Origin: Atriophallophorus winterbourni
Taxonomy: Eukaryota; Platyhelminthes; Trematoda; Plagiorchiida; Microphallidae
Length of the DNA: 64,000 bases
NCBI GenBank assembly: GCA_013407085.1
Contig: JACCGJ010000611.1
Coordinates: 15,036 to 79,035, forward strand
Direction of reading: 5' to 3'
The notes under the pieces are model-generated. The model was not told the DNA's origin and ran no database searches. It worked only from the letters and a program-made list of their open reading frames with translations. Numbering within the stretch: position 1 is the first letter of the stretch; each line of letters begins with the position of its first letter. Shown here one piece after another: positions 33,690 to 45,299 of this stretch. The translations under genes and the position numbers were made by a program.

Positions 33690-35405
33690 CACTGACTTGC
33701 AGCACTTTTTTGCAATATACTGTTTATACAAGCCACCGGGCGCTTCAGAAGAGGATAACCAGGAACCTAGAGAAATTCTTACTAGTTCACCCAGAACATC
33801 ACGACGAGTCTATTTATCAGGCGATTTAACCAACAATTTTAGGTGCGTCTCAAACTGGCGGAGATACACAGCTTAAAAGAAGATACGAAACTTGCATGAC
33901 GAATTCTGCTAAAAAGAGTCCTAAGGATTATTTTATTTATGTTCAGTATAAGTGCATGACAATGGAGTAGATAGGTATCCTAACACTAAAACGTGGCGAC
34001 AAAGCCAGTTCTGACCCAAAAATGCCGCAGCTTCGCTAGATTAATTACCAAGTGAACTTAGAATGGACGGCGGTGATGCGATTCCCTCATTCCCAAATTT
34101 TAGTACCGAAATGGGCAACTCTATAGGCGAAGTTGTTTTCTACACAGATGATGTCGCTCGAGTCCTAAAGAATCTATGAGTAAGTAAATCCGCCAGGCCG
34201 GACGATGTGCATTTGAAAATTGTAAAGGATTTAGCTAGGGTGCTAGCGGAGCCTCTTTGTAGGTTATAAAACGAATCGTTTTGTAAGGGCATTCTACTAG
34301 ATTTTCCGACAGTTAAGCTTGACCAGTGTTTTATGTAAAGCCCTTGAATCTATGGATCGGTTGTGCAGCCACCTCGTACACGGTTTATCATTGAGGACGC
34401 TTCAATATGCTTTCTGAAAAGAAGGTGCTGTCTCTCGAAACCATCATGATTTTTAAATGGAGTTACCAAACACTTGATATAGCCGGACCGGTAGAGGTCT
34501 TTTACTTAGACGTTGTTAAGGACTTCCACTTGGTGAATCACAGGTTTCTTGGGCTTCCGGCTAAATAAGTTTCTGGTAAGCTTTAAAACAGGATAACCAG
34601 TTTTCTTCGTAAGAGATACTTTCAGGTCCATGTAGGCGATACTACCTCTGAATTTGCAAAAGCTAACCGTGCGGTCCCACATGTTTCGGAACTAGGACCT
34701 ATAATTTTCCTGATCTTCACCGATGATTTGGCACCACAATTGCCATGTCCATGCTACATGTTTGCTGATGATGTCAAATTAACTGGATCCAGTGATCGCG
34801 GTGATCATTTGAGAGATATTGAAAAGCGCACAGAACTACATTAAATGTCATCTGTTGTCTGCAGCAGTAGACAAATTGCAGTAACTTTAAATAGCGGTAG
34901 GATGGACTTTAAACTAATTCAAATGGATAAGGATTTAGGTATATTCATAACAGTGTGCCTCAAATAGGATACGAGATGTATTTCAGATTCACAACGAGCT
35001 ACAGTATAACTCTTTAGGATTAAATCTGTTTTGACATGAAAAACGCCGGGGGTGTTCATCACCTTACATATGGCGATTGTCATGACTCATTTAGAATATT
35101 GCTCGCAAGCACAATGCTGTTTCATTGAAAAACACATTACTACTAGAGAGGGTCCAACAAATGGCAACCAAATGGTTGGAGCTATGTCTAGAAAAACCTA
35201 CGAGTAACGTCTTATTTCTGTACGTCTCTTCTCACATTAGCATCGGCGCCTACGTGGTGACCTAACAGAAACCTTTAAAATGTTGATAGTCGTAGAGTAC
35301 GAGGGTTGTCAATACCTGATCCCTAGAGCGATCAACCATTCAAGTACACTGAAGATCTCGAAAAATCACAATAGTCTGAATCTTAGGCAACACTGCTACC
35401 AGTTC
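33690..35405 (+). pseudogene. LINE-F-like copy, heavily decayed
   Basis: This begins with an endonuclease scrap ('LYKPPGASEEDNQEPREIL', 'SGDLTNNFR' for GDFN). RT pieces follow: 'ARPDDVHLKIVKDLARVLAE', 'LCKALESMDRLCSHLVHG', 'VEVFYLDVVKDFHLVNHRFL', 'ELGPIIFLIFTDDLAPQL' and 'CPCYMFADDVKLTGSSD'. It ends with 'HRRLRGDLTETFKM' and 'HNSLNLRQHCYQFI'. Similarity stops at 35405, where the inverted LINE-F copy begins, so the latter probably inserted here. Confidence 0.7.
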
Positions 35406-37915
35406 ATTAGGCAGTTCAGTACAGTTTGCACAGGACAGTATGTGGCTGACAAGCCAATCGAGCGTCCAGAATTTCTTTCGGTGGAAAGCTGCGGAGAAGC
35501 GCCCACCACTGCCAAAGGGTCAATCCTTTTTCTCCGTGTGGAACCTCTGATGGTCGTAGGACTAGGAGAATGTAGTTGGAGGAGCACCGCGCTATAATCG
35601 ATGCACTGCCAAAAGGTAATTTTCTTTCTTCTCTGTTTGCAATCTCTGATGATCGCGGTGCCAGGCGCTGTAGTAGTAGGATAGTAGTAGGACAGCAACG
35701 CGCAATAATCGATGCTGGAAAAAAGAAAAGGCAGTTTCTCCTCACCAGCACGGTGAGAGGTCAGCTGATGGAGAATCAAGAATAGGAAGATGCTCTAAAA
35801 TTGCTACAGTGAATAGCGAGCAAAATGGAGGACAACCTAAGCATGGTAATCATGGGATGTAATCAGAGAATAACTTACCCCAGTCACGGTCTAAACCCTG
35901 CTTGAAAGTTGAGACGGAACTACAGGAGATAAGTTCTTCAGGGAGCTTGTTCCAGAAGTTGACCACCCTGAAGCTGAAAAAGTTTTTCCTAGAATCTAGT
36001 CGACATCGTTCCTTAGCGAGCTTGAGTGCGTGTCCGCGAGTGCCCAGCTTAGGACTTAAGGTAAAGATGTCATCTGGATTAACGCCGCTTAAGCCCTTTA
36101 AGATCTTAAAGGTTTCAATCAAATCACCTCTCAAACGACGACGCTTAAGAGAGAAAAGACCCAGAGCCCAAAGGCGATCAGCATAACTTTTCCCACGCTG
36201 ACCCTCAATCATGCGTGTTGCTAGTCGCTGGACGCTTTCAAGTCGAATGATATCCTTCTGGTAGTGAGGACACCACGCCTGGACACAATATTCCAAATGC
36301 GGCCTGACTAACGCCTTGTAAAGTGGCAGGAACACGTCGGGACTTCTGCTGGAAAGCACCGACTTCAACCGAAAGAGCACATTGCGTGCACGTTGCGCTG
36401 CAACAGCGCATTGGTCCTTCCATTTGAAGTCAGCTCTAACTAGAACACCCAAGTCCTTAACCCGCTGTGTGGCATCAACGCTAATAGGAGAACCTGACAC
36501 CTGGACTGTGATCTTGTCGACCAGAGCAGACAAGAGTTGGCACTTATTGAGGTTCAGTGGGAGGTCCAAAAGTATGGACCAGTCAATGACCCGCTCGAGG
36601 TCGTGCATCAGAGTATCTTCATTCGTTGAACCAATGAACTTCACGTCATCCGCAAAAATGAAGCACGGGCACTCCAAGATAGGCGACAAGTCATCGATAA
36701 AAATCAGAAAGAGCAGCGGACCTAGCACAGACCCCTGAGGCACCCACTTATCACCTCCGTTTGGATCGACAACGTAGATCCTACTCGTAATCTAAAGGTC
36801 CTACCTGTCAGGAATGATTTTATCCAAGCAAGTAAACTACCCCGTATGCCTTTTGCTGCCAGCTTAGTTTCTAAAAATCTGTGGCTGACAGAATCGAAAG
36901 CATTGCTAAAATCCAGGTAGAGCGCTTCGACCGGCTACCCTTCATCCAACCTTTTCGTAGCGATATTGAGGAAACTCAAGAGGTTAGTCAGACAAGACTT
37001 CCCTTTCAGGAATCCATGTTGAGCTACACTAAGTAGAGAATGCTGGCAGAGATGCTGGCAGATTTTGTCGCGTATAAGTATTTCCAATACTTTCAAGACG
37101 ATGCTGGTCAGGCTGATTGGTCTATAGTTACCATGAATGGACCTGCAACCACCTTTATGTATTGGTACTACTATGGCTTCTCTTCACTCACGAGGAACCA
37201 TTGCCGTGTGCAAACATGAATTGAAGAGCTCACATAGTGGTTCTGCAAGCACTGGGGCGAGATTTCTCAGCATAATTAAGTGGATGTGATCCGAACCCTC
37301 AGCCTTGTTAGCACGAACATGAATAAGAGCTCCATACACCTCCGCCTCATTAAAGGACAAATCATCAAGTGCAGGGACACCAGATGGAAAGTTAAGCAAC
37401 TCAGACTGTGTGAGTAAAGAAATATCCCTTCGCTGAACGCTACTGAGAAACTTTGAGAAAGCTGTCGCCTTAGCTAAGTCACTATTAGCTACTTGTCCAT
37501 CCTCCAGTTTTAAGTCACCGATGTTTACCCTAGTTTTTCATTTAGATTGCGCGTAACTGTAAAACCTTTTCGGGTTGGATTTAGCATCTCTGGCTAAGGA
37601 AAACTCAAACTTCTGTTTGAGCACACGCTGCATTTTGACACAAGCGTTTCGGGCGGTTCTGTAACGGACCCACGAACCAGAGGTGAGCGATAGCCTATAT
37701 TGCCTCCATAAACGATCACGTTTACGGATAGAACGACAAACGCTGGGAATAGAACGACGAACGCAGTAAAAGAATGGTAATCTTCTGGAATAAGCTGTCT
37801 GAGGACGTAATCGCTCGCATATCAGTAAGTGCGTTCTGGACTTCTTTCCAGCAGTATGAAGTCGTCTGTCGATAGAATTATAATTAGAATGTTTTGCTTT
37901 TAAAAAATTATTCAC
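35406..37915 (-). pseudogene. LINE-F copy, 5'-truncated, minus strand
   Basis: This begins at 37915 with the post-endonuclease linker ('RKRDRLWRQYRLSLTSGSW', 'AKSNPKRFYSYAQSK'). RT blocks follow: 'YRPISLTSIVLKVLEILIRD', 'QHGFLKGKSCLTNLLSFL' and 'VEALYLDFSNAFDSVSHRFL'. Next comes a 297-codon open frame (36743-35850) with 'PQGSVLGPLLFLIFIDDL', 'CPCFIFADDVKFIGS', 'VKDLGVLVRADFKWKDQCA' and 'RRRLRGDLIETFKILKG'. The 3' untranslated region (35850-35411) contains the complement of ttctggacgctcgattgg. Stops and a frameshift break the N-terminal half. The long intact C-terminal frame suggests a fairly young insertion. Confidence 0.88.
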
Positions 37916-37984
37916 AATGTAATCACAATTTTAATCACAATTTGAAATGAAAACAAAAATGTTCAGAAATGCAATTATATAATA

Positions 37985-38045
37985 TCTCAATGTATTGTTG
38001 TGCTCAAATCCCCATCCCTTGAGAACCATATACAGAAGTGGCATA
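37985..38045 (-). repeat. Partial retrozyme-like unit, no ribozyme core
   Basis: 'gtgctcaaatccccatccct' matches the block beside the ribozyme in units at 50.6 and 55.0 kb (minus sense). The core is missing. Confidence 0.5.
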
Positions 38046-38094
38046 CTTGTATAAATTTATATAATATCTCCTAATAAATTCTTGTTTTAAATGT

Positions 38095-38340
38095 TTGCAT
38101 GAATTTCCCACGGCTTGCTTCCTAATGACTTGGTGAATAGAAACGCTTTCCGCTTTTTCCAACTCGTAGCTACAAATACTTGAGACCGCTGGATGACGTG
38201 TAAAAACTGGCTTATCATCGCATACGACGAGAATAGCAAAGAACTAACAACCAAATTTTGACAGTAGTTGGCACTCTTCTTCAAGGTTATTAACGACAAA
38301 AATTCTGGACGCTCGATTGACTTATAAGCCATTTAGAATC
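38095..38340 (+). repeat. LINE-F 3' untranslated remnant
   Basis: This ends with 'aattctggacgctcgattga' cttataagcc, the conserved LINE-F 3' block (compare 42755-42790 and the complement at 35440-35475). It may be the displaced 3' end of the 33690-35405 copy, or an independent short insertion. Confidence 0.6.
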
Positions 38341-38477
38341 CTGTGTCAACTGATAAAATATTACGAATTTTCACTATTTATTTGAATTTGCAGTAAAATA
38401 GAATCACTATTTTACTATATTCTCCATATTTTTGCTGACTTTTTACGCTAGCGATAAAATCAGCTCGTATTTTTGAT

Positions 38478-39443
38478 ATGAGTACTAGAAATTCATGCCT
38501 CAATGTCAAATGTGGCAAAATGGTGGCAAAAGGATTTGAGTGCACAGCATGCAAGCTTTGGGCTCATCCTAGCTGCTCAGGTATACATAAATCTCACTAT
38601 GGGATTTATGCGAAATACCGATGGTTGCAGTGGTACTGTAGCGGCTCTCATCAGGCTGCCACAGACGCCGCTTGTTTAAGGCCAAGGAATAATCGGACGT
38701 TGCCTTGCTCGTCAGATTCTATACCTGCCCCAACGTTTGCATCTGTTGTGAGGGCTAGTGTAAGTTCTGATACAATGGCTAGCACTGGCATAGCTGACAA
38801 ATCTAGCCAGCTACGACGTCCTATCAAGCAGGCTACCTCTTCTAAGGTGGTCAAATCTAAAAAGCGTGCTACCAAGAACGCCAAAAAAACTGCATCCACA
38901 CGGGACGCAAACATAAATGGCCAGTTATCTCGTTCTCCAATGCGAGCTTCTACTAGCAGGGTGGTTACTGTAGCAGAGATTCCGAAGAGGCGTAGGAAGG
39001 CGAATAAAGCTACTACCCAACTTAAGCAACATGAAAATGTTGCCGGATCACCCGCACTGGATCACATTATCCAGGAATTGAATGATTTGCGCAAGCAATT
39101 CTATAAACTGCGTGGCACCCCTGCTCCAAAAACTAGAACACGAAATGTACTGGTTTTTAATCGACCAGAGCCATTTATCAAGGAATCGAGGTCTAGAAAA
39201 GATTTAGATCACAGATGTATCAGCGATCTTATCCGGATGGTAGGTCTGAGGCCTTCCACTCCTACAATGCGAATTCACCGTGTTGGAAAATGGAAGATGG
39301 ATAATCGCCCTGTGCCAATCCTGGTAGAATTCAAATACCAGGCGTATCGGGACGCTTTACTATCTAAGGCTGACCACATCGCCGAAGCAACTCTAGACAA
39401 ACTACAGGTTAAGCCGGACAACCCTCCCTCCCGGATAAGTTAA
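38478..39443 (+). CDS. LINE-F ORF1, zinc-finger nucleic-acid-binding protein
   Basis: An intact 321-codon frame. A PHD/RING-like finger occupies the first ~60 residues (C7, C12, C22, C25, H30, C33, then a WYC..H segment). A Ser/Ala/Lys-rich basic linker follows ('KVVKSKKRATKNAKKT'), then a short helix ('LDHIIQELNDLRKQFYKL'). The final part ('TRNVLVFNRPEPF', 'PTMRIHRVGKWKMDNRPVPI') looks like the RRM-like fold of LINE ORF1 proteins. Such proteins bind the element RNA in a ribonucleoprotein. The frame may originally have been longer, since 39470-39784 is open in a neighbouring frame and Ser-rich. Predicted from family features; no experimental inference possible. Confidence 0.75.
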   Translation: MSTRNSCLNVKCGKMVAKGFECTACKLWAHPSCSGIHKSHYGIYAKYRWLQWYCSGSHQAATDAACLRPRNNRTLPCSSDSIPAPTFASVVRASVSSDTMASTGIADKSSQLRRPIKQATSSKVVKSKKRATKNAKKTASTRDANINGQLSRSPMRASTSRVVTVAEIPKRRRKANKATTQLKQHENVAGSPALDHIIQELNDLRKQFYKLRGTPAPKTRTRNVLVFNRPEPFIKESRSRKDLDHRCISDLIRMVGLRPSTPTMRIHRVGKWKMDNRPVPILVEFKYQAYRDALLSKADHIAEATLDKLQVKPDNPPSRIS

Positions 39444-39799
39444 TACTCTTCCGCTTCAAATGGGAGGGATCAAATTGTAAAGACCACTAATAACGACAAG
39501 CGGGGTTTTACAAAGCTAATAGATTCTCGTTCCGAAGTAACGTCCAATCGAGGGCGCCGTTCATCCGAAAAGGATGGGGCTTCGTCAGCTGCAGAAATCT
39601 TGGAAGCGTCACAGGATGAGGTCTGTGGTCGTATTATTATCCCTGTAATTCCACAGCTCGTGGTTAGCAACCTGCAGTGTACAGCTGGTGTTCAGGCCGC
39701 ACCAGGTGACTCGGCTATCGCAAGCAGCACGCCAAAAAATGTGCTGACTTCTCGGGTACTCCGCCCGAGAATCACACAAGACTAATTGGGAATAGATTA

Positions 39800-40534
39800 C
39801 GTGACACTGCCGCCACAGTGCTACTCGGGAATGCATGTAGCACCTGAAACAAATGGTCTGAACTCTCCATCCTTGCACATGAGTTGAGACCGCATGTAAT
39901 TGCACTGACAGAAACCTGGCACTCTGCATCTGATGACATTCCCGATATAGTTGGTAACAGCTATTCCGTGATCAGGTGTGATAGACCGGATGCATTACAA
40001 GGTGGCGGTGTTGCTATTCTTCTAAGGTTAGGCCTCCGTAACTCAGAGTTAAACGTTAGGCTTGGCACGCGCAATGTGCAACTTAGCTCCTGTCTCATTC
40101 ACTCCTATAGGCAATCTACGGTAATAGCGTGCTTTTATTTGAGTCCCCATTCAGGAGTACAGGATATGTATAACTTGCTTGAGAATTTGAGTTCACTACG
40201 TGCGCTTGGGTCTCACGTTCTTATGGTGGGTGATTTTAATCTACCACACATATCTTGGCCTAATCAGAGCTGCCAAGCTGATAAGATGTCTGAGGACTTC
40301 ATAGAATGGACCCACAGACATGCTATGAGCCAACATGTAACTGAGCCTACAAGGTTCCGTCATGGCTGTGAACCTTCGGTCCTGGATCTTGTTATATCTT
40401 CGAATGAGCAAATGGTTCGACAGGTGAAATATCTTTCCCCACTAGGGAAAAGTGATCACATCATGATTAGCTTCCAGCTACTTCTCAGGTATGACAAACC
40501 GCCTCCGAAACTAAGCGCAACTTCAATAGGGTAG
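39800..40534 (+). pseudogene. LINE-F ORF2 APE-type endonuclease
   Basis: 'ELRPHVIALTETWHSASDDI', 'GGGVAILLRLGLRNSE', 'VIACFYLSPHSG', 'LMVGDFNLPHISW' (GDFN), 'PSVLDLVISSNEQMV' and 'PLGKSDHIMISFQ' (SDH) are all present in order. An in-frame TGA lies upstream, near 39846, inside the first strand, so translation from the natural start would fail. The frame stops at 40534 just before the RT frame. Confidence 0.85.
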
Positions 40535-40569
40535 ACTGGAGTGTTGTCTCAGAAGAAGCAGATCAGATC

Positions 40570-42599
40570 TTGTCACAATCTTCTGGTGATGATATGGCAG
40601 CAAACTGGCAGCTTATTCACCATTGTCTGTCCACACTGCAAGACAGATTTGCTCCGTTGGTGCACGTCAAAAGACGCAACAAGCCACAGTGGTGGACACC
40701 ATCGATGCGCCGTGGTATTAAAATCCGGGACCGTGCCTGGAAAACTTACAAAGCTTCTCAGACACAATGGGCCTGGACAAGGTATAAACTACTTAGAAAT
40801 AAGGCTGTGGGAAGCCAACGTAAGGCAAAACGTGAATTTGAGGCACGACTGGCATGTAATATAAGACAGTGCCCAAAGCGTTTCTATAGCTATGCACAAT
40901 CCAAAGGCAAAACTCGCGATTGCATAGGCAACCTTCAACTGGACAATGGATCTCAACTAGATTCAGATTCTGAAAAGGCTTCGGCTTTTCTCGAACATTT
41001 TCGAGCTGTTCAGAGGCCTGATCGCCAAACTGATCTCCCGAATATGCCAGTGGACATAAGGTCAGATAGCGTTCCTATCCTCGATGAAATAATTTTCACT
41101 GATAATGAGGTTAGGCTTGCGCTTGAAGCAACAAATCCACATAAATCTGCGGGCCCGGATGGTATTCACCCTCAAGTTATTAAGAACCTGGCGCCTGTAT
41201 TAGCACAACCGGTGGGTCGCCTCTTTAACGCATCCTTAAGGTATGGGTATATTCCGAGTGCTTGGAAGCAGGCTGATGTGATTCCTATACATAAAGGTGG
41301 CAGTCGATCTTCAGTTTGCAACTACAGACCTGTAAGCCTTACTAGTATCCTTTGCAAAACCCTAGAGAGACTTATTAGGGACAGGATCTGTCGCCACCTT
41401 GTCTCTGGTTCGTTGCTAAACTCTGCTCAGCATGGTTTTCTAAAAGGGAAGTCTTGCCTAACGAACCTATTATGTTTTCTAATGAGGTCACTAGGAGGCT
41501 AGATAAAGGCCACCAGGTCGAAGTTCTCTACTTGGACTTCTGTAAAGCCTTTGACTCGGTAAACCACAGGTTGCTTGCAATGAAGATTGGACTAATAGGT
41601 ATCGATGGCCCTCTAAAGAACTGGATCACAAACTTCTTGAGCAATCGGTATTTTCGCGTTCGCATAGGCAATATGTATTCCGCGAAAGCAGGAGTTGTTA
41701 GTGGAGTCCCGCAGGGTTCAGTACTAGGCCCACTACTCTTTCTTATCTTCATCGATGATTTGGCATCCTCGCTTAAGTGTCCCTGCTATATTTTTGCAGA
41801 CGATGTCAAGTTTATCGGATCGCTGAACGAACAGGATCTTTTTGAGGATATAGAAAAGGTCATCAAGTGGTCTTCCACGTGGGATCTACCAGTCAACTTC
41901 TCCAAAAGCTATCTTCTGTCCAAAGCTGCAACGAAGCTGCAGGTTGCTGGACCTGATAACATACTGGAGATAACTGGGGTATCAAAAGTCCGGGACTTAG
42001 GTATTGCGGTTTCAGCGGACTTTAAATGGGCTGATCAATGTGCAGCTGCTGCACAACGCGCTAGGAACCAGCTCTTTCGCCTCCGATCAGTTTTATCCTG
42101 CAGGTCCCCGGAGGTTTTCATCCCATTGTATAAAGCGATAGTGAGACCTCATCTCGAGTATTGCGTTCAAGCTTGGTCTCCTTACTTGGAAAAGGACATT
42201 GCCACGCTTGAAGGTGTTCAGCGCCTAGCTACTCGTATGATTAAAGGGCAATCTGGGAAGTCGTATGAACAACGACTGTTGAGTCTAGATCTCTTCTCGC
42301 TAAAAAGAAGGCGACTACGTGGGGATCTGATCGAGACCTTTAAAATCGTTAGAGGCTTTAGTTCTATTGATCCGGCTGATATGTATGCTCTTGCGCCAGT
42401 GGTAGGTACTCGAGGCCATTCACTGAAACTGGCAAAACAACATGTCAGGTCTAATGCACGTAAGCACTTCTTTAGCGAAAGGGTAGTGAATCATTGGAAC
42501 TGTCTGCCCGAAGAGGTAGTTTGTTCTACTTCAGTAACGTGCTTCAAAGATAGACTAGACTCGATCTGGCGCTCTGTGTTTCCCAATTTTTATCCCTAA
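40570..42599 (+). pseudogene. LINE-F ORF2 reverse transcriptase
   Basis: Two overlapping frames (40570-41502 and 41454-42599) join by one frameshift near 41480 within 'KGKSCLTNLL'. Blocks: 'NKPQWWTPSMRRGIKIRDR', 'PKRFYSYAQSKGKTRDC', 'YRPVSLTSILCKTLERLIRD', 'VEVLYLDFCKAFDSVNHRLL', 'SGVPQGSVLGPLLFLIFIDD' and 'FADDVKFIG' (FADD 41793-41804). They are followed by 'VRDLGIAVSADFKWADQCAA' and 'RRRLRGDLIETFKIVRG'. All catalytic residues are kept. The 381-codon second frame is intact to its natural stop. Confidence 0.9.
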
Positions 42600-42840
42600 T
42601 TTTATAGTTGTTCTTCAATTTGTCGTTGGAACGCACTAATGTCTCTCCTCACCTGTTGGGTGAGGGAGTTTTTCTGTTGCATTCCAGCCAAAGTCATACC
42701 AGAAGAATATTGAACCTACTATTCGAAGTGGTGGACGCTCCTTTGGCTCACCACAGGAAATATTCTGGACGCTCGATTGGCGACTCTGCCACATATCGCC
42801 CTGTGCTAACTGAACTGAACTGAACTGAACTGAAGTTAAT

Positions 42841-43794
42841 TAAACTGCACTATTTTCATGGTCATTTCAAGGCCCCACGGAAGCAATTTTCTGGTTAACT
42901 GAATCATTATCGCAAACGGTCGACTGGAATGATCTAGGTCACGTGTGAAGAAGGATGGATGTGGAACATGAGAAACCAGTGAGTTTATTTATATTGGCGA
43001 CATGAATAACTAAAAATCTAACTTAAACTACATGCTATCAGCATTGGTATTTTCTTATATTATTCATGTTTTATCGCAAAGTTGCGTACAGCATTTTTTC
43101 TATTCTGAAGAAGAAATATCAATCAGAATTAGAGTAATTCTGTAAGATTGACTTGCTGAATGGTAAACGCATGTGCGGATTTCATATTTTTTAGATTCGA
43201 AGTAATTCACACGTTACTTACTATTGTATTGTCCTTTATTTATTTAATTGATATTCAAAGCATCCAAAACAAGGTGATATCGCTAATCTGATTTCTTGAT
43301 TATTTTCCGGGAACACGATTTAATATTTTATTCGTTCTAATATGATTTTACGTATCTTCGTTAAAAAAGATAATATGTAAACGCCAGCAATTTACATGAT
43401 TCTTTTTTTGCCAAAACATGAAATAATTCAGATTCTTTGATTTTAAAAGCGTTTACTAGCCACAAAAGTCTAAGTACCGGCCGAATAATAATTAAGTGCA
43501 ATGAAATTCGAACTGGTGTGATGATTATACTGATTCTCTTGATTATTCTGGTTATGTTAAAGTTAAATCATTTTTCATCCTAATTTATGATTTGAAATCT
43601 GAGAATAAAAAAGTATTACTAGTTATCTAGCAAACATCGATCTCGTTTAACAATTTCACAAATCGTATCAAGGTTTGAATTGCAGATGGGTGTGTTTTTT
43701 CGTTTTCATTCAAAATCCATGAAACATTAATATCATTGGCCCATCCTTGGCCCAGCGATTTACAAATAAAAAATGACTTGTATCCGTGAAACAA
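42841..43794. other. AT-rich intergenic region, nothing recognised
   Basis: No open frame or repeat of note. Confidence 0.45.
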
Positions 43795-44450
43795 TTATAT
43801 TCTGCTGGTCTCGACACCATTCCGTCTACTTTATTCAAGGATTACTCAACCAATATTTCGCATTCTTTATTCCACATACGTGAGACCAGTTTTGGAATAT
43901 GGTTTGCCAGCCACCTATCCTCAAACTAAGGGAGAACGTGACCAGTTGGAAAAAGTGCAAAGGCGGGCGACGAAACGAGTACAAGGATTGAAATCAATTC
44001 TTTATGTGGAGAGAGTTCAACGCTTCAACCTCCTGTCGCTCAGTATTCGGTGTGTGCGCTACGACCTGTTGCTAACTCGTCGCATATTATTGGGAGCTTA
44101 TGGTGACGAGCTGCGCGAGTTTTTCCCTCTCGTGACGGACTTAAGAACCCGTGGCTATGCTCTAAAGCTTCAACATCGAAGGACACTACGCCTACCACAG
44201 GGATTTACGCTCTCAACAAGAATTGTTAACTTGTGGAATGCGCTTTCGGAAGAGGTTATCTCAGCAAGCTCTGAAAACCAATTCAAGCAACTTTTGGATT
44301 AGGTATTGCCTGTAATCACGGCGAAGCTGAACAAAACTGGACAGGATTTCTTCAACTGAGGTTCTCTTGGACTATGTTTCTGATATAAAGAGATGCGGCT
44401 TACAAGGGATTGACCCCCTGTCGTTTATCAAGAAGAAGAAGAAGAACGTG
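43795..44450 (+). pseudogene. LINE-H (CR1-like) ORF2 C-terminus and 3' end
   Basis: The frame extends upstream of the ATG at 43880 ('RLLYSRITQPIFRILYSTYV' then RPVLEYGLPA). It continues with 'LEKVQRRATKRVQGLKSILY', 'RCVRYDLLLTRRIL', 'LRTRGYALKLQHRRTLRLP' and 'VNLWNALSEEVISASSENQF', ending in a natural stop near 44300. The 3' untranslated part ends in an (AAG)n tail near 44428-44446. It is 5'-truncated but otherwise undamaged, so probably recent. The sequence is distinct from LINE-D, -E and -F. Confidence 0.8.
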
Positions 44451-44661
44451 GCCAACGCCTAATCTATACATTAGGTGATCTCCTTCGTGAAGGAGTGGTT
44501 GTTAGAATCCATTTCTAAGAGTTGGAGAAAATCAGTTATTATATAGATATTCGAAAAATGGCGTTCGCATTTCTTGCTCTGACTACCGCAGGATAAGTCT
44601 TACTTTAATAATCACGAGATTATTTTCCATGTGCTTTCAAAAATTAACTTCACATACGCAA

Positions 44662-45189
44662 TCACAGATGCGTGAGCGGCAAGCTGTCTTCCAGGCTGGC
44701 AGAGGCTGCTTCGACCATATTTTTGATGCTATTTTTGCGTAAACGGACAAAAGCAGCACAATCTGTTGGAATACCGTATGAAGTGAGAAAACATCTTTTC
44801 AAGTCATTTAAAGGATAATTATCAGCTACAATAAATGAAATGATATTCTTAGAACGAGTTTCTTTTTGAATAATTTCAGTAAAAAGCGTTTCTACAAATT
44901 TATTGGTTTGTATAAGGATATCATGATCAATAATAGAATTGGGCTTCATGAGAAATAATAAAGGTTTAAGAGAATCAAATAAAGTCTGAAAAGTAGTTAT
45001 TTCGTTTCGCAGACTTAATGTTCCAGATTCCAATTTTTTTAATTTATTTAAGATAAATGAAGTGTCATTATCTAACCTTACAGTACAATTTCTTGTTTGA
45101 GGAGTATTACGAATTTTATTACGGCGTGAGTTTGATGTTTTAGGTTGCATATTGTATAGAATATTGTGGAACGTAAATTTTAACTTCAA
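44662..45189 (-). CDS. Orphan LINE-type ORF1 protein (coiled coil plus RRM-like)
   Basis: A 175-codon open frame on the minus strand. After a basic N-terminus ('NSRRNKIRNTPQTRNC') comes a helical, coiled-coil-like stretch ('FILNKLKKLESGTLSLRNEI'). Then 'RSKNIISFIVADNYPLNDLK' and 'GIPTDCAAFVRLRKNS' resemble the 'RS+N+I..n....' and 'RLGK' motifs of retroelement ORF1 proteins. No endonuclease or RT follows within reach on this strand, so it is an isolated 5' piece or a degraded copy of a family not otherwise present. Confidence is limited because the similarity is by motif only. Confidence 0.45.
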   Translation of the reverse strand: MKLKFTFHNILYNMQPKTSNSRRNKIRNTPQTRNCTVRLDNDTSFILNKLKKLESGTLSLRNEITTFQTLFDSLKPLLFLMKPNSIIDHDILIQTNKFVETLFTEIIQKETRSKNIISFIVADNYPLNDLKRCFLTSYGIPTDCAAFVRLRKNSIKNMVEAASASLEDSLPLTHL

Positions 45190-45299
45190 GATATTATCAC
45201 AAGTTATCGGTTCCGGTATGTAGCGTATAGAGGAAAAAGTAATATGGAAATGTAATTGGTATCACGTACCGTATTCAAGCGAGCGCCAATAATTTGTTC

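Larger units (their letters stand above)
38440..42840 (+). mobile_element. LINE-F, nearly full-length CR1-like retrotransposon
   Basis: A 4.4-kb plus-strand element: ORF1 with a zinc finger (38478-39443), APE endonuclease and RT (about 39800-42599), and a 3' region with the family block ttctggacgctcgattgg. A (CTGAA)n tail lies at 42808-42834. Only a few lesions separate it from coding potential: one in-frame TGA near 39846, a stop near 40534 and a frameshift near 41480. It is the best-preserved copy of at least four LINE-F loci here. Confidence 0.88.
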
